Shown here one piece after another: positions 37,490-46,444 of a stretch of 64,000 bases of DNA. The stretch is from positions 1-64,000 of the forward strand of contig JAFZUY010000024.1 in assembly GCA_017618075.1 (NCBI GenBank), given 5' to 3'. The notes below the pieces were generated by a model. It worked only from the letters and a program-made list of their open reading frames with translations, made no database searches and was not told the origin of the DNA. The position numbers and the translations under genes are program-made. The number at the start of each line of letters is the position of its first letter. Positions within the stretch are counted from its first letter, which is position 1. Source of the DNA: Lachnospiraceae bacterium (GTDB lineage Bacteria > Bacillota > Clostridia > Lachnospirales > Lachnospiraceae).

Positions 37490-38497
37490 ATGAAAGTAGA
37501 AGTAATCAACTGTCAATCCTGCGGAGGCGTATTAAAAGTTAACAGTTCGGTCTGTACGTGCGAATTCTGCGGCGTAACCAACATCATCTGCGGCGAAACC
37601 GGCAATTATATCGATGCACTCAACAGGGCCAACAGATTAAGACAGCAGTGTGAATTTGACAGAGCATTTGAAATATATGAGGAGATTCTCGAGACGAATC
37701 CTCCTTTTGCGGATATTTTATGGTCCGAAACCCTCTGCGATTACGGTATCGAATATGTCGAAGATCCCGTGAGCGGCAAATATCTGCCGACTCTTCACAG
37801 AATAAAAGACGAGAGCATACTGGGATCGCCGTACTTTATCGAAGCGGTCGAACTCTGCGATGAAGAGCAAAAGGAACAGATTACCGCAGCAGCAGAACAA
37901 ATCTACCAGATTCAGGTAGAGTATCTTAATATCGCAAGCAACGAAAAGCCTTACGATGTCTTCATCTGCTACAAGGAAACCGACGACGGAAAGCAGACCT
38001 ATGACAGCGAAGTCGGAATGAAATTATACGACAGACTCACTGCAATGGGATATAAAGTATTCTTTTCAAGAGTCACCCTAAAAGACAAGCTCGGCATTGA
38101 ATTCGAGCCGTATATTTTCGCGGCTTTAAAGAGTGCACCCGTAATGGTTGTAATCGGCACAAAGCCTGAATACTTCGAGGCCACATGGGTTAAGAACGAG
38201 TGGACCAGATTTTTAAGATTAAAAGAAAAAGATCCGAAGAAACAGATATTCTTTGCGTGCGATGATATATCAGATCTTCCGAAGGCATTCGTAAGAAAAC
38301 AGGCGCAGGTTCTGGAAAATGATGATTCCATCGCCAATCTTGTAAACAACATTTTCAAATATATCAAGCCTTCGGATTATAAAGGAACTACTCCGATCAA
38401 CACAGATCCTCCCCGCACCAGAGTTAAATGCCCACACTGCGGCAGACTGCAGGAGAAGAATCTTTACGGCTGTATTTACTGTCATAAGCAGTTTTAG
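37490..38497 (+). CDS. TIR-domain protein with N- and C-terminal zinc ribbons
   Basis: 335 residues. An N-terminal zinc ribbon (CQSCGG...CEFCG, 8-28) leads into a helical TPR-like region (to about 150), then a TIR domain (about 152-300) with YDVFICYKETD, KVFFSRVTLKDK and the helix FEPYIFAALKSA, whose glutamate near 205 is in the place of the NADase catalytic residue. A second zinc ribbon (CPHCG...CIYCH) ends the protein. The frame opens upstream at 37325, but AAAGGGAG and the zinc ribbon set the start at 37490. TIR enzymes cleave NAD+ or make cyclic ADP-ribose signals in defence; activity here is inferred. Confidence 0.85.
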   Translation: MKVEVINCQSCGGVLKVNSSVCTCEFCGVTNIICGETGNYIDALNRANRLRQQCEFDRAFEIYEEILETNPPFADILWSETLCDYGIEYVEDPVSGKYLPTLHRIKDESILGSPYFIEAVELCDEEQKEQITAAAEQIYQIQVEYLNIASNEKPYDVFICYKETDDGKQTYDSEVGMKLYDRLTAMGYKVFFSRVTLKDKLGIEFEPYIFAALKSAPVMVVIGTKPEYFEATWVKNEWTRFLRLKEKDPKKQIFFACDDISDLPKAFVRKQAQVLENDDSIANLVNNIFKYIKPSDYKGTTPINTDPPRTRVKCPHCGRLQEKNLYGCIYCHKQF

Positions 38498-38516
38498 AGT
38501 GTTATTTTTCCAAAAA

Positions 38517-38543
38517 CGTGCAAATACGCGAGCGTAATGCACG
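38517..38543. other. Nested hairpin after the TIR gene
   Basis: CGTGC (38517) pairs with GCACG (38539), and inside it TACGC pairs with GCGTA. No T tract follows. It could be an RNA stability element or an operator. Confidence 0.4.
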
Positions 38544-38634
38544 CAACTATCCATATATTAATTCGCCAACCTGTCAGATAATGGTATAAAGGCAAAAAAG
38601 GTTCGCCTGTACATTTAAAAAGGAGGGTGTTGAT

Positions 38635-39090
38635 ATGGATAATACTACTATTAATAACCTTAAAAAACTGAATTATGAATTGCCGGACAACTACAACAGC
38701 ATAGCTTTTTATAACGATATTTTAGAAGATCTTTTAAAAGCTGTAGAGGCATCAAAAGATATACTTAAAACATATTCTGCTACCGAGAGCTACAGCAGAT
38801 TTAAAGAGAGATTAAACAAGATAATCGATGCATCGGAGAGAATGGATTCAAGCTTCGATGAGTATTCGCTCGATTTCAAAAAAGATCTGGCAGAAAGCAT
38901 CAATGACGAGTTCGAATTCATCAACGGTATGCTTGAAGCACATTTCGTGAAGATGGGCAAGCTCTATGAATTTTGGAGATATGATTACAACAAAACCGAT
39001 ATCTACAGAGCTTCCAGACATCAGCTTGTGATTAGTCCCGTGGACGGCTCATTGCTTCCCATCGTGGATAAAATGCGCCTGACGGACTAA
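38635..39090 (+). CDS. Conserved-looking helical protein, unknown function
   Basis: 151 residues, soluble and mostly helical, with strong heptad-like patterns (about 20-110) suggesting a coiled coil or helical bundle. I recognise no family. AGGAGGGTG seven bases before the ATG is a near-perfect ribosome site, which supports a real gene, and GGTATAAAG (about 38583) is a possible -10. The hydrolase gene begins 30 bases after its stop. Confidence 0.6.
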   Translation: MDNTTINNLKKLNYELPDNYNSIAFYNDILEDLLKAVEASKDILKTYSATESYSRFKERLNKIIDASERMDSSFDEYSLDFKKDLAESINDEFEFINGMLEAHFVKMGKLYEFWRYDYNKTDIYRASRHQLVISPVDGSLLPIVDKMRLTD

Positions 39091-39120
39091 GGATTATGGG
39101 GATAATGAGGGTTAAATGTT

Positions 39121-39930
39121 ATGAAAAGAAAAAAATTTAAAACACCCGGGGGAAGTATCGTTTACTGGACCAACGAAAAGAAAGAGGGCGCGCCGCAACT
39201 CGTATTTTTACCAGGACTTACGGCAGACCACAGACTTTTTATAAAGCAGATTCAGTACTTCCAATATGACTATTCAGTGTTTGTCTGGGATGCACCGGGC
39301 CATGCATTTTCCTATCCTTTTGAGATGGATTTTACGATCGAAGACATAGCAAGGTGGCTCAATGATATCCTCATAAAAGAGGGTTACGACCATCCAATCT
39401 TAATCGGTCAGTCAATGGGCGGATATATAGCGCAGATGTATGCCGAGCTTTTCCCCGCAAAGATAGCAGGATTTATTTCGATTGATTCATCTCCGCTTCA
39501 GAGAAAGTATTACAAGGATTGGGAGATAAAATTCCTCGAGCATACAGAGCCGATGTACAGAATGTATCCCTGGAAACTGTTGATGCGTCACGGGACGGAC
39601 GGTGTTGCGAACACACGTTACGGCAGAGGCTGCATGTACAGAATGATGCTTACATACGATAAGGATCAGGCGAGATATGCGAAACTCGTAGGCCACGGAT
39701 ATTATATCGTAGCGCAGGCTATAAAGGCTGACTTGCCGTACGAAATCACATGTCCTGCACTTTTAATCTGTGGTACAAAAGACCATGCAGGATACACGAA
39801 GCGTTATAACGAAGCATGGGCCGAAGAGTCCGGTTTGCCCATCGAATGGATTGAGGGCGCGGGCCACAATTCCAACACCGACAATCCTGATGAAGTAAAC
39901 AACATAATTGAAAACTTCATAAACAGTTAA
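39121..39930 (+). CDS. Alpha/beta-hydrolase fold protein
   Basis: 269 residues. The oxyanion strand FLPGLTADHR, the nucleophile elbow GQSMGGY, the acid in CGTKDHAG and the base in EGAGHNSNTDNP fit an intact serine hydrolase triad. No signal peptide, so it is cytoplasmic. Substrate unknown, but the family contains esterases and C-C hydrolases. It follows the 38635 gene with a 30-base gap and ends in a strong terminator. Confidence 0.85.
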   Translation: MKRKKFKTPGGSIVYWTNEKKEGAPQLVFLPGLTADHRLFIKQIQYFQYDYSVFVWDAPGHAFSYPFEMDFTIEDIARWLNDILIKEGYDHPILIGQSMGGYIAQMYAELFPAKIAGFISIDSSPLQRKYYKDWEIKFLEHTEPMYRMYPWKLLMRHGTDGVANTRYGRGCMYRMMLTYDKDQARYAKLVGHGYYIVAQAIKADLPYEITCPALLICGTKDHAGYTKRYNEAWAEESGLPIEWIEGAGHNSNTDNPDEVNNIIENFINS

Positions 39931-39940
39931 TCATTCATAA

Positions 39941-39971
39941 AAGAGACTTTCTAACTGAAGTCTCTTTTTAG
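39941..39971 (+). terminator. Terminator of the hydrolase gene
   Basis: AAGAGACTT pairs with AAGTCTCTT, followed by TTT. The stem includes part of a TCATAAAAGA word (39935). Confidence 0.88.
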
Positions 39972-39983
39972 ATTAAAATATGC

Positions 39984-39989
39984 TATAAT
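39984..39989 (+). promoter_or_regulatory. -10 promoter element before the MBL-fold gene
   Basis: TATGCTATAATG has an extended -10 form, 30 bases before the ATG. No good -35 is seen. Confidence 0.5.
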
Positions 39990-40019
39990 GATATATATTT
40001 CTGTTGGGAGAGAATATGT

Positions 40020-40649
40020 ATGATTGACAATATTGATGTTTTTAAGCAGAACAGCATCCGCATAAAATCGGGCGCCGGTGTTATTTATATTGATCCTTTT
40101 AAGATGGATGAAGAGCCGCACGATGCGGACTTTATCTTAATCACTCACGACCACTACGATCATTTTTCGCCAGAAGATATCGACAAAATCAAAAAGGATG
40201 ATACAGTACTCATAGTGCCTGAAAAGATGCTTGCCAAGGCTCAAAAGGCGGACGTAAAAGAAATTGAAACCGTCAAGCCCGGCACATATCATGAGCTTGG
40301 TGATCTCGAATTTGAGACCATTCCCATGTACAATATCTTAAAGCCTTTCCATCCGAAGACGGCAGGCTGGTGTGGATACGTTCTTAAAATCGACGGCAAG
40401 CGAATCTACGTCGCAGGCGATATCGACGCCATAAAAGAAGCAAAAGAAGTAATCTGCGACATCGCCCTCATTCCCATCGGCGGCACATACACAACCGATG
40501 CCAAGAAGGGCGCAGACCTCGTAAATGAAATCAATCCCGAAATCGCAATCCCCGTCCACTACGGCTGCGAAGTCGGCAAACTCTCCGACGCAGAAGTTTT
40601 CAAAGCAAACGTAAAAGACACAATAAAAGTTGTTATAAAGATCAAATAA
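40020..40649 (+). CDS. MBL-fold metallohydrolase (UlaG-like)
   Basis: 209 residues of the metallo-beta-lactamase superfamily, UlaG/YtnP-like branch. The zinc motif THDHYDHF (HxHxDH) is intact, followed by later metal ligands in YVAGDID and IPVHYG. It hydrolyses an unknown ester or phosphate-type bond. The next gene starts one base after its stop, so the two are coupled. Confidence 0.85.
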   Translation: MIDNIDVFKQNSIRIKSGAGVIYIDPFKMDEEPHDADFILITHDHYDHFSPEDIDKIKKDDTVLIVPEKMLAKAQKADVKEIETVKPGTYHELGDLEFETIPMYNILKPFHPKTAGWCGYVLKIDGKRIYVAGDIDAIKEAKEVICDIALIPIGGTYTTDAKKGADLVNEINPEIAIPVHYGCEVGKLSDAEVFKANVKDTIKVVIKIK

Positions 40650-40650
40650 T

Positions 40651-41754
40651 ATGGGTATTTGGAATCCGTGGCACGGATGTAAGAAAATAAGCCCCGGCTG
40701 TGCAAACTGCTATGTTTACAGACGTGACGACAGCATCGGGAAAGATGCGTCCGAAGTAAACAAAACAGGCGATTTTGATTTACCGCGCAAGAAGAACAGA
40801 CAGGGCGAATATAAGTTAACCGGAGAAGACGGAGTTGTGTATGCGTGCATGACTTCGGATTTCTTTTTAAAAGAAGCAGATATCTGGAGAGAGCAGTGCT
40901 GGGATATGATAAGAGAGCGAAAAGATCTCGAGTTTCATATCATCACAAAAAGAATCGACAGATTTGAAAAATGCATCCCCGCAGACTGGGGAGACGGATG
41001 GGAGCATGTAACCATTTGCTCAACCTGCGAAAATCAGGACAGAGCAGATTACAGACTGCCTCTTTTTTTAAGCCTTCCGATTAAGCACAGGGAGATAATC
41101 TGCGAACCTCTTTTAGAAGAAGTAAACATCGAAAAATACTTAGAAACAGGCCTCATCGAGCATGTAACCGTGGGCGGTGAATCGGGTGATAACGCAAGGC
41201 CATGCGATTTTAACTGGGTAAAAGAAATAAGGCGTGAGTGCATAAGACAGAACGTTCCGTTTTATTTCAAGCAGACCGGTGCCCTTTTCATAAAAGATGG
41301 AAAACAATATAAGATTGAGCGTAAAGACCAGATGAGCCAGGCGAGAAAGTCAAACTACAGCTATTATCCCGGCTGTACGGACGCAGAGAAAATCGTCTAC
41401 AGAACTCCGAACAAAGACAGGCTCTTTGAAAGACTTTCGAATTCAAAGTTTAGGACGGGTTTTCATCTGAGTGATGAAGATAAGGCATATGTAAATGAGA
41501 AAGGTCTGGAGACTATAAGAGAACATGCAAAGGATTTCATAGGAAAACGTCTGGCACCTCAAAATCCGGACAAAGACGGCATTCAGACACCTACTAAAGG
41601 CCATCCTGTATTCAAGGCTCAGCATGCTACGGCAACCTGCTGCAGAGGCTGCCTGGAAAAATGGCACAATATTCCTGCAGGCAAAAAATTAAATGCCAAA
41701 GAAAAGGAATACATAACCGACGTCATAATGGAATGGATTAAGAGACAAATGTAA
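40651..41754 (+). CDS. DUF5131 / phage Gp37-Gp68 family protein
   Basis: 367 residues. The N-terminus WNPWHGCKKISPGCANCY is the signature of the Gp37/Gp68 (DUF5131) family found in phages and in defence-linked loci; its cysteines may bind an iron-sulfur cluster. The C-terminal 100 residues carry a second Cys-rich part (CCRGCLEKWHN), which is not universal. It starts one base after the MBL-fold stop, and a family B hairpin ends it. Molecular function is unknown. Confidence 0.82.
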   Translation: MGIWNPWHGCKKISPGCANCYVYRRDDSIGKDASEVNKTGDFDLPRKKNRQGEYKLTGEDGVVYACMTSDFFLKEADIWREQCWDMIRERKDLEFHIITKRIDRFEKCIPADWGDGWEHVTICSTCENQDRADYRLPLFLSLPIKHREIICEPLLEEVNIEKYLETGLIEHVTVGGESGDNARPCDFNWVKEIRRECIRQNVPFYFKQTGALFIKDGKQYKIERKDQMSQARKSNYSYYPGCTDAEKIVYRTPNKDRLFERLSNSKFRTGFHLSDEDKAYVNEKGLETIREHAKDFIGKRLAPQNPDKDGIQTPTKGHPVFKAQHATATCCRGCLEKWHNIPAGKKLNAKEKEYITDVIMEWIKRQM

Positions 41755-41790
41755 AAAAGTACCGAAGGGACGGTTCCTCCGGTACTTTTT
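41754..41790 (+). terminator. Terminator containing a family B REP core
   Basis: AAAAAGTACCG pairs with CGGTACTTTTT, an 11-bp stem with GGGACGGTTCCT in its loop region. It begins at the last base of the DUF5131 stop. Confidence 0.88.
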
Positions 41791-41798
41791 AAATTTAA

Positions 41799-42068
41799 TT
41801 ATACTTTCATCAATCTTGCTTTCTGGCTTTCAAAATTATTTGAATTAATACTGTCCAGCAAATCCCAGTACGCTACTGCATCATTAAAATAGATGTCGTT
41901 TTCCACGCCGAGACATTCTTTTATGGTCTTCATTTTCTGGATGTCGTTAAATTTATCAACCGCAAAATCAACGCCGTTTCTGACCAAATCGCCTCCGATT
42001 CCGGCTGCAAACGGAGCAACATCTCCCAAAACATCCTGTGCTATTTCACTTAATAATTCACCTAACAT
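41799..42068 (-). CDS. Small protein of unknown function, paired with the zinc-ribbon coiled-coil gene
   Basis: 89 residues. It has a mildly hydrophobic, Gly/Ala-rich stretch (about 8-25), then a helical C-terminus. The ATG at 42068 is chosen because TAAGGAGA lies seven bases before it; the frame opens ten codons earlier. I see no known domain. It follows the 42088 gene with about a 19-base gap, so both are probably one transcript. Confidence 0.55.
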   Translation of the reverse strand: MLGELLSEIAQDVLGDVAPFAAGIGGDLVRNGVDFAVDKFNDIQKMKTIKECLGVENDIYFNDAVAYWDLLDSINSNNFESQKARLMKV

Positions 42069-42087
42069 ATTTATCTCCTTAAAACTA

Positions 42088-43065
42088 TCAGTCTTCAAAG
42101 AATTTTTTCAAAACTCTGTTGATGATATCGTACATTGCAAGTGTGTGTTTGTATTCGAAGAAACTCTTCAGGCAGCCTTCTTTTAGGGTGTTCATATTCT
42201 TGCCCAAATCAGCCTGACGCTGACGAAGCTGCATTATCTGAGATTTTATTTTCACAGCATACGCCTGTTCAATAACAACGATTGACTGTCCTAAGAAATG
42301 ACGTGCAACATTTGCTCCGACACCTGCTAAAACTACGAGAAGGCCTAAAGGAAGCAAAACTATTGTGACGCAAAGCACTCCGCCTGCGATAGGAGCAGCT
42401 ATAGATGCAATGGAGGTAATTTTAAACCACAAATAAACATCCGGATTTTCAAGCTGGCTGTTCTTAGATACCTGTTCAGGAGTGGCAATAAGTCCGCTTA
42501 ACTTGGAAACTTCGTCTTTAAGCTTTACTTCTTCACTCTTTAGTTTCTTAAGTTCATTCTCGAAGCTTTCGTTTTCCTCTTTCAACTGCGACATGCGCGC
42601 CTCAAGAATCGGAAGGTTTCTGTTGTAATATCCTGCCAGACAGTCTTCCTCAGGTTCTGTGAATTCGGAGAGTTTTGAATGCTCTTCAACACACGCATTG
42701 ATTTCCTCGAAAGGCTGGTATCTGTCGAAATTCCACTTAAAATCACCCGTAAAAGCTCTCAGACGTAAAGTCCAGTAACCGTATTTGTAGGAGTGCGCTT
42801 CCTGGTCTCGTACAAGTTCAGTGTAAATATTCGAATAATCCTGATACATTTCCATGCGCTCTTGAATAGCCGCAAGATCAGGATCAATTATTCTTTGCAC
42901 TCCGACAAAAGGATTCTCAAAGTGGAATTCCTTGAGTATCTTTTCACCCTCTACATTATCGAGAATATATTCAGTTCCACAACTCGGGCAAATGAGCTTT
43001 CCGACGTTTTCAACTACCGGAATTCGTGACCCGCATTGTTTACAAACAATTGCTGTAGCGTCCAT
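42088..43065 (-). CDS. Zinc-ribbon, coiled-coil membrane protein
   Basis: 325 residues. An N-terminal zinc ribbon (CKQCG...CPSCG, 8-32) is followed by a helical region, a long coiled coil (about 155-195, rich in EELKKLKSEEVKLKDE-type heptads), two adjacent membrane helices (about 215-262), and a final helical region. It resembles the cytoplasmic zinc-ribbon sensors that Firmicutes couple to membranes. Function unknown. AAAGGAC precedes the ATG. Confidence 0.65.
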   Translation of the reverse strand: MDATAIVCKQCGSRIPVVENVGKLICPSCGTEYILDNVEGEKILKEFHFENPFVGVQRIIDPDLAAIQERMEMYQDYSNIYTELVRDQEAHSYKYGYWTLRLRAFTGDFKWNFDRYQPFEEINACVEEHSKLSEFTEPEEDCLAGYYNRNLPILEARMSQLKEENESFENELKKLKSEEVKLKDEVSKLSGLIATPEQVSKNSQLENPDVYLWFKITSIASIAAPIAGGVLCVTIVLLPLGLLVVLAGVGANVARHFLGQSIVVIEQAYAVKIKSQIMQLRQRQADLGKNMNTLKEGCLKSFFEYKHTLAMYDIINRVLKKFFED

Positions 43066-43175
43066 AAGTAAGTCCTTTTTAGTATTTTAGAAAATTATAT
43101 CATAAAAGAATAATTTTAAACCGATAAAAATCGCCGAATAACCCATTATAAATACTTTTTCGCAGCAATATAAAA

Positions 43176-43209
43176 AACTCATACAACCGAGGAGGCGATT
43201 GTATGAGTT
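43176..43209 (+). promoter_or_regulatory. Hairpin holding the ribosome site in its loop and an ATG in its stem
   Basis: AACTCATACAA (43176) pairs perfectly with TTGTATGAGTT (43199). The loop shows GAGGAGG and the ATG at 43203 is in the 3' arm. This ATG opens an 18-codon frame, MSSFYRGMKMKKSILYFC, that is one base out of frame with the next gene. Confidence 0.55.
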
Positions 43210-43263
43210 CTTTCTATAGGGGAATGAAAATGAAAAAAAGTATTTTGTATTTTTGTTAATTCT

Positions 43264-44748
43264 TTGCTGTTTATATTTGAACAAAATGAATTTGATAGAG
43301 GATGGAACTATTTTGTTGCATTGGCTGGAGCTAAAATTGCATATGAAGCAGGGGATAAAAGAATACAAGAAGTGCTAAATGCTATTAAAATTTTGGAGGA
43401 TAATATAAATAAACATCCAAATAAAAACAACTCAATAGCAACATTTCAAGGATTTGTCGCAGAAGAATGGTCAGCAGGAACATTTAATGTTAATGCTGCG
43501 GCAGCTGGTTCAAAAGATAGGGCATTCGCTTTAAAGTTAAACACAGAAGGATCCGTTGATGTAGAATTGAATTCGGGAAAAAAATATAGTATGAAATCTT
43601 ATGCGGATGGACCTAAGAGTGCAAAAGCACAGGCTAATTCGAAATATTCCGGACAGGAGAGATGGGTTCCAGAAGATTTTCTTGACAGCGCTAAAGAAGA
43701 GGCCCACCGACAAATGTTAAGAAATAAAGAAATTAGACCAGACGTGTCGGATGTATATGGGGAAACCGAACACAAATTAACTGATAGAATAGTAAATGAT
43801 GAAGGAATTGAAAGTAATCCTGTTTTCCGAAAAAAATTGGATAAAATGGCCAAGGCTGGTCAAAAGGGTGAATTTAAAGCAGAAGACTACGATGTTACAG
43901 TAAAAAATGCAATGGAATTGAAATTCATTGTTCAAGAAGCACTTAAGGCGGGATATACAGCTGCGGCGCTTACGTTTGCATTTCAGATGGCACCGGAACT
44001 CTATAAGTGTATTGACTATTTAATTAAGAGTGGAGAAATAGAATTTGAACAAGTATTGCGCTTAGGAGAAAAAGCTATTACAAGTTCCGCTGAGGGTTTT
44101 TTATGTGGTTCCATTGCATGTGCATTAACACTTATGGCTGAAGAAGGAGACTTTGGAAAAGTACTAGCCAAAGTGAGTGGGAATTGGATAGGAATGACAA
44201 CCTCAATTTTGCTTGCTACTCTAAAGGATAGTATTTATTTTGCAACTGGACGAATTTCTGCAAGAGAGATGGGTGCTTCTTTGATAGATAGAGCTGCAAT
44301 AGGGGTTGGATATACAGTTGTTGGAGCACAAGTTGTAGATACCTTACTTAGCACACAAGTTATAAAAAAAATATCTGCAGCAATTGGTCAGTTGATAGGA
44401 TTTGAATTTCCTGTTATGGGCTATTTGATTGGTAGCCTTGTTGGTAGCGCTATAGCAACGGTTTATAATGTTGGTAAAAGGAAATTCCTTTCTATTTGTG
44501 TAGATACTGGATTCGCATGTTTTGGATTAGTTGATCAAAATTATGAAATGCCCGTAGAATATTTAAAACAATTAGGAGTTGAAATAGATTTACCGGATTT
44601 TGCAGAACCCGATTTAGTTTATTCAGATTTTATTGAACCAGATTATTTAGAGGCGGATTATGAAAAACTTGAAACAATCGAGTTTTATGAACTAAAAAGA
44701 GGAATAATAGGTGTAAATAAGATAGGATATGTAAGTGTAAATTCTTAA
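43264..44748 (+). CDS. Large hydrophobic protein of unknown function, possible 5' frameshift
   Basis: 494 residues from a TTG, the only start in frame after the stop at 43231, and without a ribosome site. A good ribosome site and ATG (43203) lie upstream in another frame; one base less in the A7 run at 43233-43239 would join them. I therefore suspect a frameshift or slippage (see findings). The protein has an N-terminal soluble part with charged helices, then several Gly/Ala-rich hydrophobic segments (about 220-410, including GYLIGSLVGSAIATVYNVG) like glycine zippers of pore-forming proteins. It is A/T-rich with TTA/ATA codons unlike its neighbours, suggesting transfer. Confidence 0.55.
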   Translation: MLFIFEQNEFDRGWNYFVALAGAKIAYEAGDKRIQEVLNAIKILEDNINKHPNKNNSIATFQGFVAEEWSAGTFNVNAAAAGSKDRAFALKLNTEGSVDVELNSGKKYSMKSYADGPKSAKAQANSKYSGQERWVPEDFLDSAKEEAHRQMLRNKEIRPDVSDVYGETEHKLTDRIVNDEGIESNPVFRKKLDKMAKAGQKGEFKAEDYDVTVKNAMELKFIVQEALKAGYTAAALTFAFQMAPELYKCIDYLIKSGEIEFEQVLRLGEKAITSSAEGFLCGSIACALTLMAEEGDFGKVLAKVSGNWIGMTTSILLATLKDSIYFATGRISAREMGASLIDRAAIGVGYTVVGAQVVDTLLSTQVIKKISAAIGQLIGFEFPVMGYLIGSLVGSAIATVYNVGKRKFLSICVDTGFACFGLVDQNYEMPVEYLKQLGVEIDLPDFAEPDLVYSDFIEPDYLEADYEKLETIEFYELKRGIIGVNKIGYVSVNS

Positions 44749-44764
44749 AAATTTTTTATATCGA

Positions 44765-46078
44765 ATGTCTCGTTCTTTAAATTCTTTAAAACGCATCAAC
44801 TGGAAACTCTACAAAGCCCTTCTTTTGATGGGCTTATTTCCTGCGGTTTATACGACTGTCAGAACATTCTTTTTAGGGCAACTAGGTAGCGAATGGGCCT
44901 TTTCTATTGCAGGACAACTCTCATGGGTAAATTTGATATATGAGATAATGGATGAAGCGATTATTTTACCGCTTTTCTTTTTTATGGGCGCTTCGTGCGA
45001 TAATAAGAAAGAGTTTTCAAATAAGTTTAAGACAGGTCTTATCACTTCAGGATTGATTTATGTTGTGCTTGGAACAATTGTGTTTGCGTTTGTAACACCG
45101 ATGCTTAAGTTTATGGCTGCTTCTCCAGATATTATTTCTGAATCAGCAACATACATTCGTATCGAAAGTATCGCAAATATATTTGGGATTTTATATCGTT
45201 TTGCACTTGTTGCGCTGATTACTAGTGGCTCAAGCAAAGCGGTTTATATTATTACCGGAGTAAGAGCAATCCTAGCGATTATTTTCGATACGTTTTTAGT
45301 TTCGGAACTTCCGATTTCCTTAAAACTTGGAGTTAATGGTATTGGAATATCAAACATAATTGTTAATTTGATTTTGTTTGTTATAGTTATCTTTATTCTC
45401 ATAAAAGAAGGCTATTCAATATTTTCTAAAGAAAAGATGTCTTTCTCCTGGATGAAGGGATTTGTTAGGATTGGCGGAATATCCGGACTTGAATCTTTTA
45501 TCAGGAATATAGCGTATATGATGATGGTCTCCAGAATGGTAAACATGGTTGGAGAGCAGGGTACTTATTGGGTAGCAAATAACTTTATCTGGGGATGGCT
45601 GCTTTTGCCTGTATTGCAACTTGGTGAACTGATAAAGCAGGAAGTTTCTAAAGACAAAAATGCAATAATAGAAAACAGTCTAGGTTATCATATAACGACA
45701 GCAATTATCTGTTCTTCGTGGTTTGTTCTGATACCTTTATACAAGCCTTTTATGAAGTATGCTTTGGGCCATGACGATGTCGATAAGCTTTTTACCCTTG
45801 TAATGGTTTTGCTTGGATTTTACGTGCTATATGCATTCCAGAATGTTTTTGATGCAACATTCTATGGTGTAGGAAAAACCAATTATATGCTGTTCGAATC
45901 TGTAGTTACAAATTCGATTTATTATGGTGGATTTTTCATTGCATATCTTACAGGATTGTGGACGCCGAGTCTTATCGGAATAGCAATAATGTTTGGTGTT
46001 GGCAATGCATTTGACAGCATGGTATCATTAGGTGCATACATTTTTATGCGAAGGAGAATGAAGAACGAAAATGGATAA
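44765..46078 (+). CDS. MATE-family multidrug exporter
   Basis: 437 residues, about 12 membrane helices in two homologous halves, as for MATE proteins that export drugs with Na+ or H+. The N-terminal part (TFFLGQLGSEWAFSIAGQLSWVN) and the internal repeat around residue 225 fit. It overlaps the next small gene by eight bases. Upstream there is no clear ribosome site. The substrate cannot be read. Confidence 0.8.
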   Translation: MSRSLNSLKRINWKLYKALLLMGLFPAVYTTVRTFFLGQLGSEWAFSIAGQLSWVNLIYEIMDEAIILPLFFFMGASCDNKKEFSNKFKTGLITSGLIYVVLGTIVFAFVTPMLKFMAASPDIISESATYIRIESIANIFGILYRFALVALITSGSSKAVYIITGVRAILAIIFDTFLVSELPISLKLGVNGIGISNIIVNLILFVIVIFILIKEGYSIFSKEKMSFSWMKGFVRIGGISGLESFIRNIAYMMMVSRMVNMVGEQGTYWVANNFIWGWLLLPVLQLGELIKQEVSKDKNAIIENSLGYHITTAIICSSWFVLIPLYKPFMKYALGHDDVDKLFTLVMVLLGFYVLYAFQNVFDATFYGVGKTNYMLFESVVTNSIYYGGFFIAYLTGLWTPSLIGIAIMFGVGNAFDSMVSLGAYIFMRRRMKNENG

Positions 46079-46271
46079 CGAATCATACTTAATAAAAGAC
46101 ACAACGAAAGAAGAACGCATAGCACTCATAAAATCATGGATTCCCGACGACGAAGTCATGGACGCGGAAGGTGCACCGAATCTGTGGGATTTGTATGCAG
46201 ATTATATTAACGGCACAAAAGAGATTGCTGAATGCAATGCTGCGTTTAAAACAGATTATTTATCGGAATAA
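46071..46271 (+). CDS. Small conserved-type protein, unknown function
   Basis: 66 residues, acidic and helical. It overlaps the MATE stop by eight bases, so translation is likely coupled. It has no recognised domain, but similar short proteins follow transporters in Lachnospiraceae. It ends before a strong terminator. Confidence 0.6.
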   Translation: MDNESYLIKDTTKEERIALIKSWIPDDEVMDAEGAPNLWDLYADYINGTKEIAECNAAFKTDYLSE

Positions 46272-46304
46272 GAAATTCTTTCTTTTGACATCCAAGAATC
46301 CCCT

Positions 46305-46335
46305 AAAACAGCCACTTTGAGGGCTGTTTTTTTAT
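46305..46335 (+). terminator. Terminator after the MATE operon
   Basis: AAAACAGCC pairs with GGCTGTTTT, followed by TTTTATTTT. Confidence 0.92.
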
Positions 46336-46378
46336 TTTGAAAAATTATTTTTCGTGATTATTAACAAACTTTATTTTT

Positions 46379-46408
46379 TGGCTGTTTTTATATTGATTTA
46401 AGTATTTT
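46379..46408 (+). promoter_or_regulatory. Possible promoter for the Rpn-like gene leader
   Basis: TTGGCT (46379) and TATTTT (46403) lie 18 bases apart. The transcript would begin near 46415 and carry about 140 bases of leader. Confidence 0.4.
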
Positions 46409-46444
46409 AGGATGTTACGATACAATCAAATTCAGGACTTCTAA

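Noticed and set aside
34755-45408. TCATAAAAGA copies inside genes as pure codon bias (Ile-Lys-Glu/Asp)
   Set aside because: Five copies are in frame as ATA AAA GAN and could be coding chance, but most copies lie between genes, so bias alone does not explain the word.
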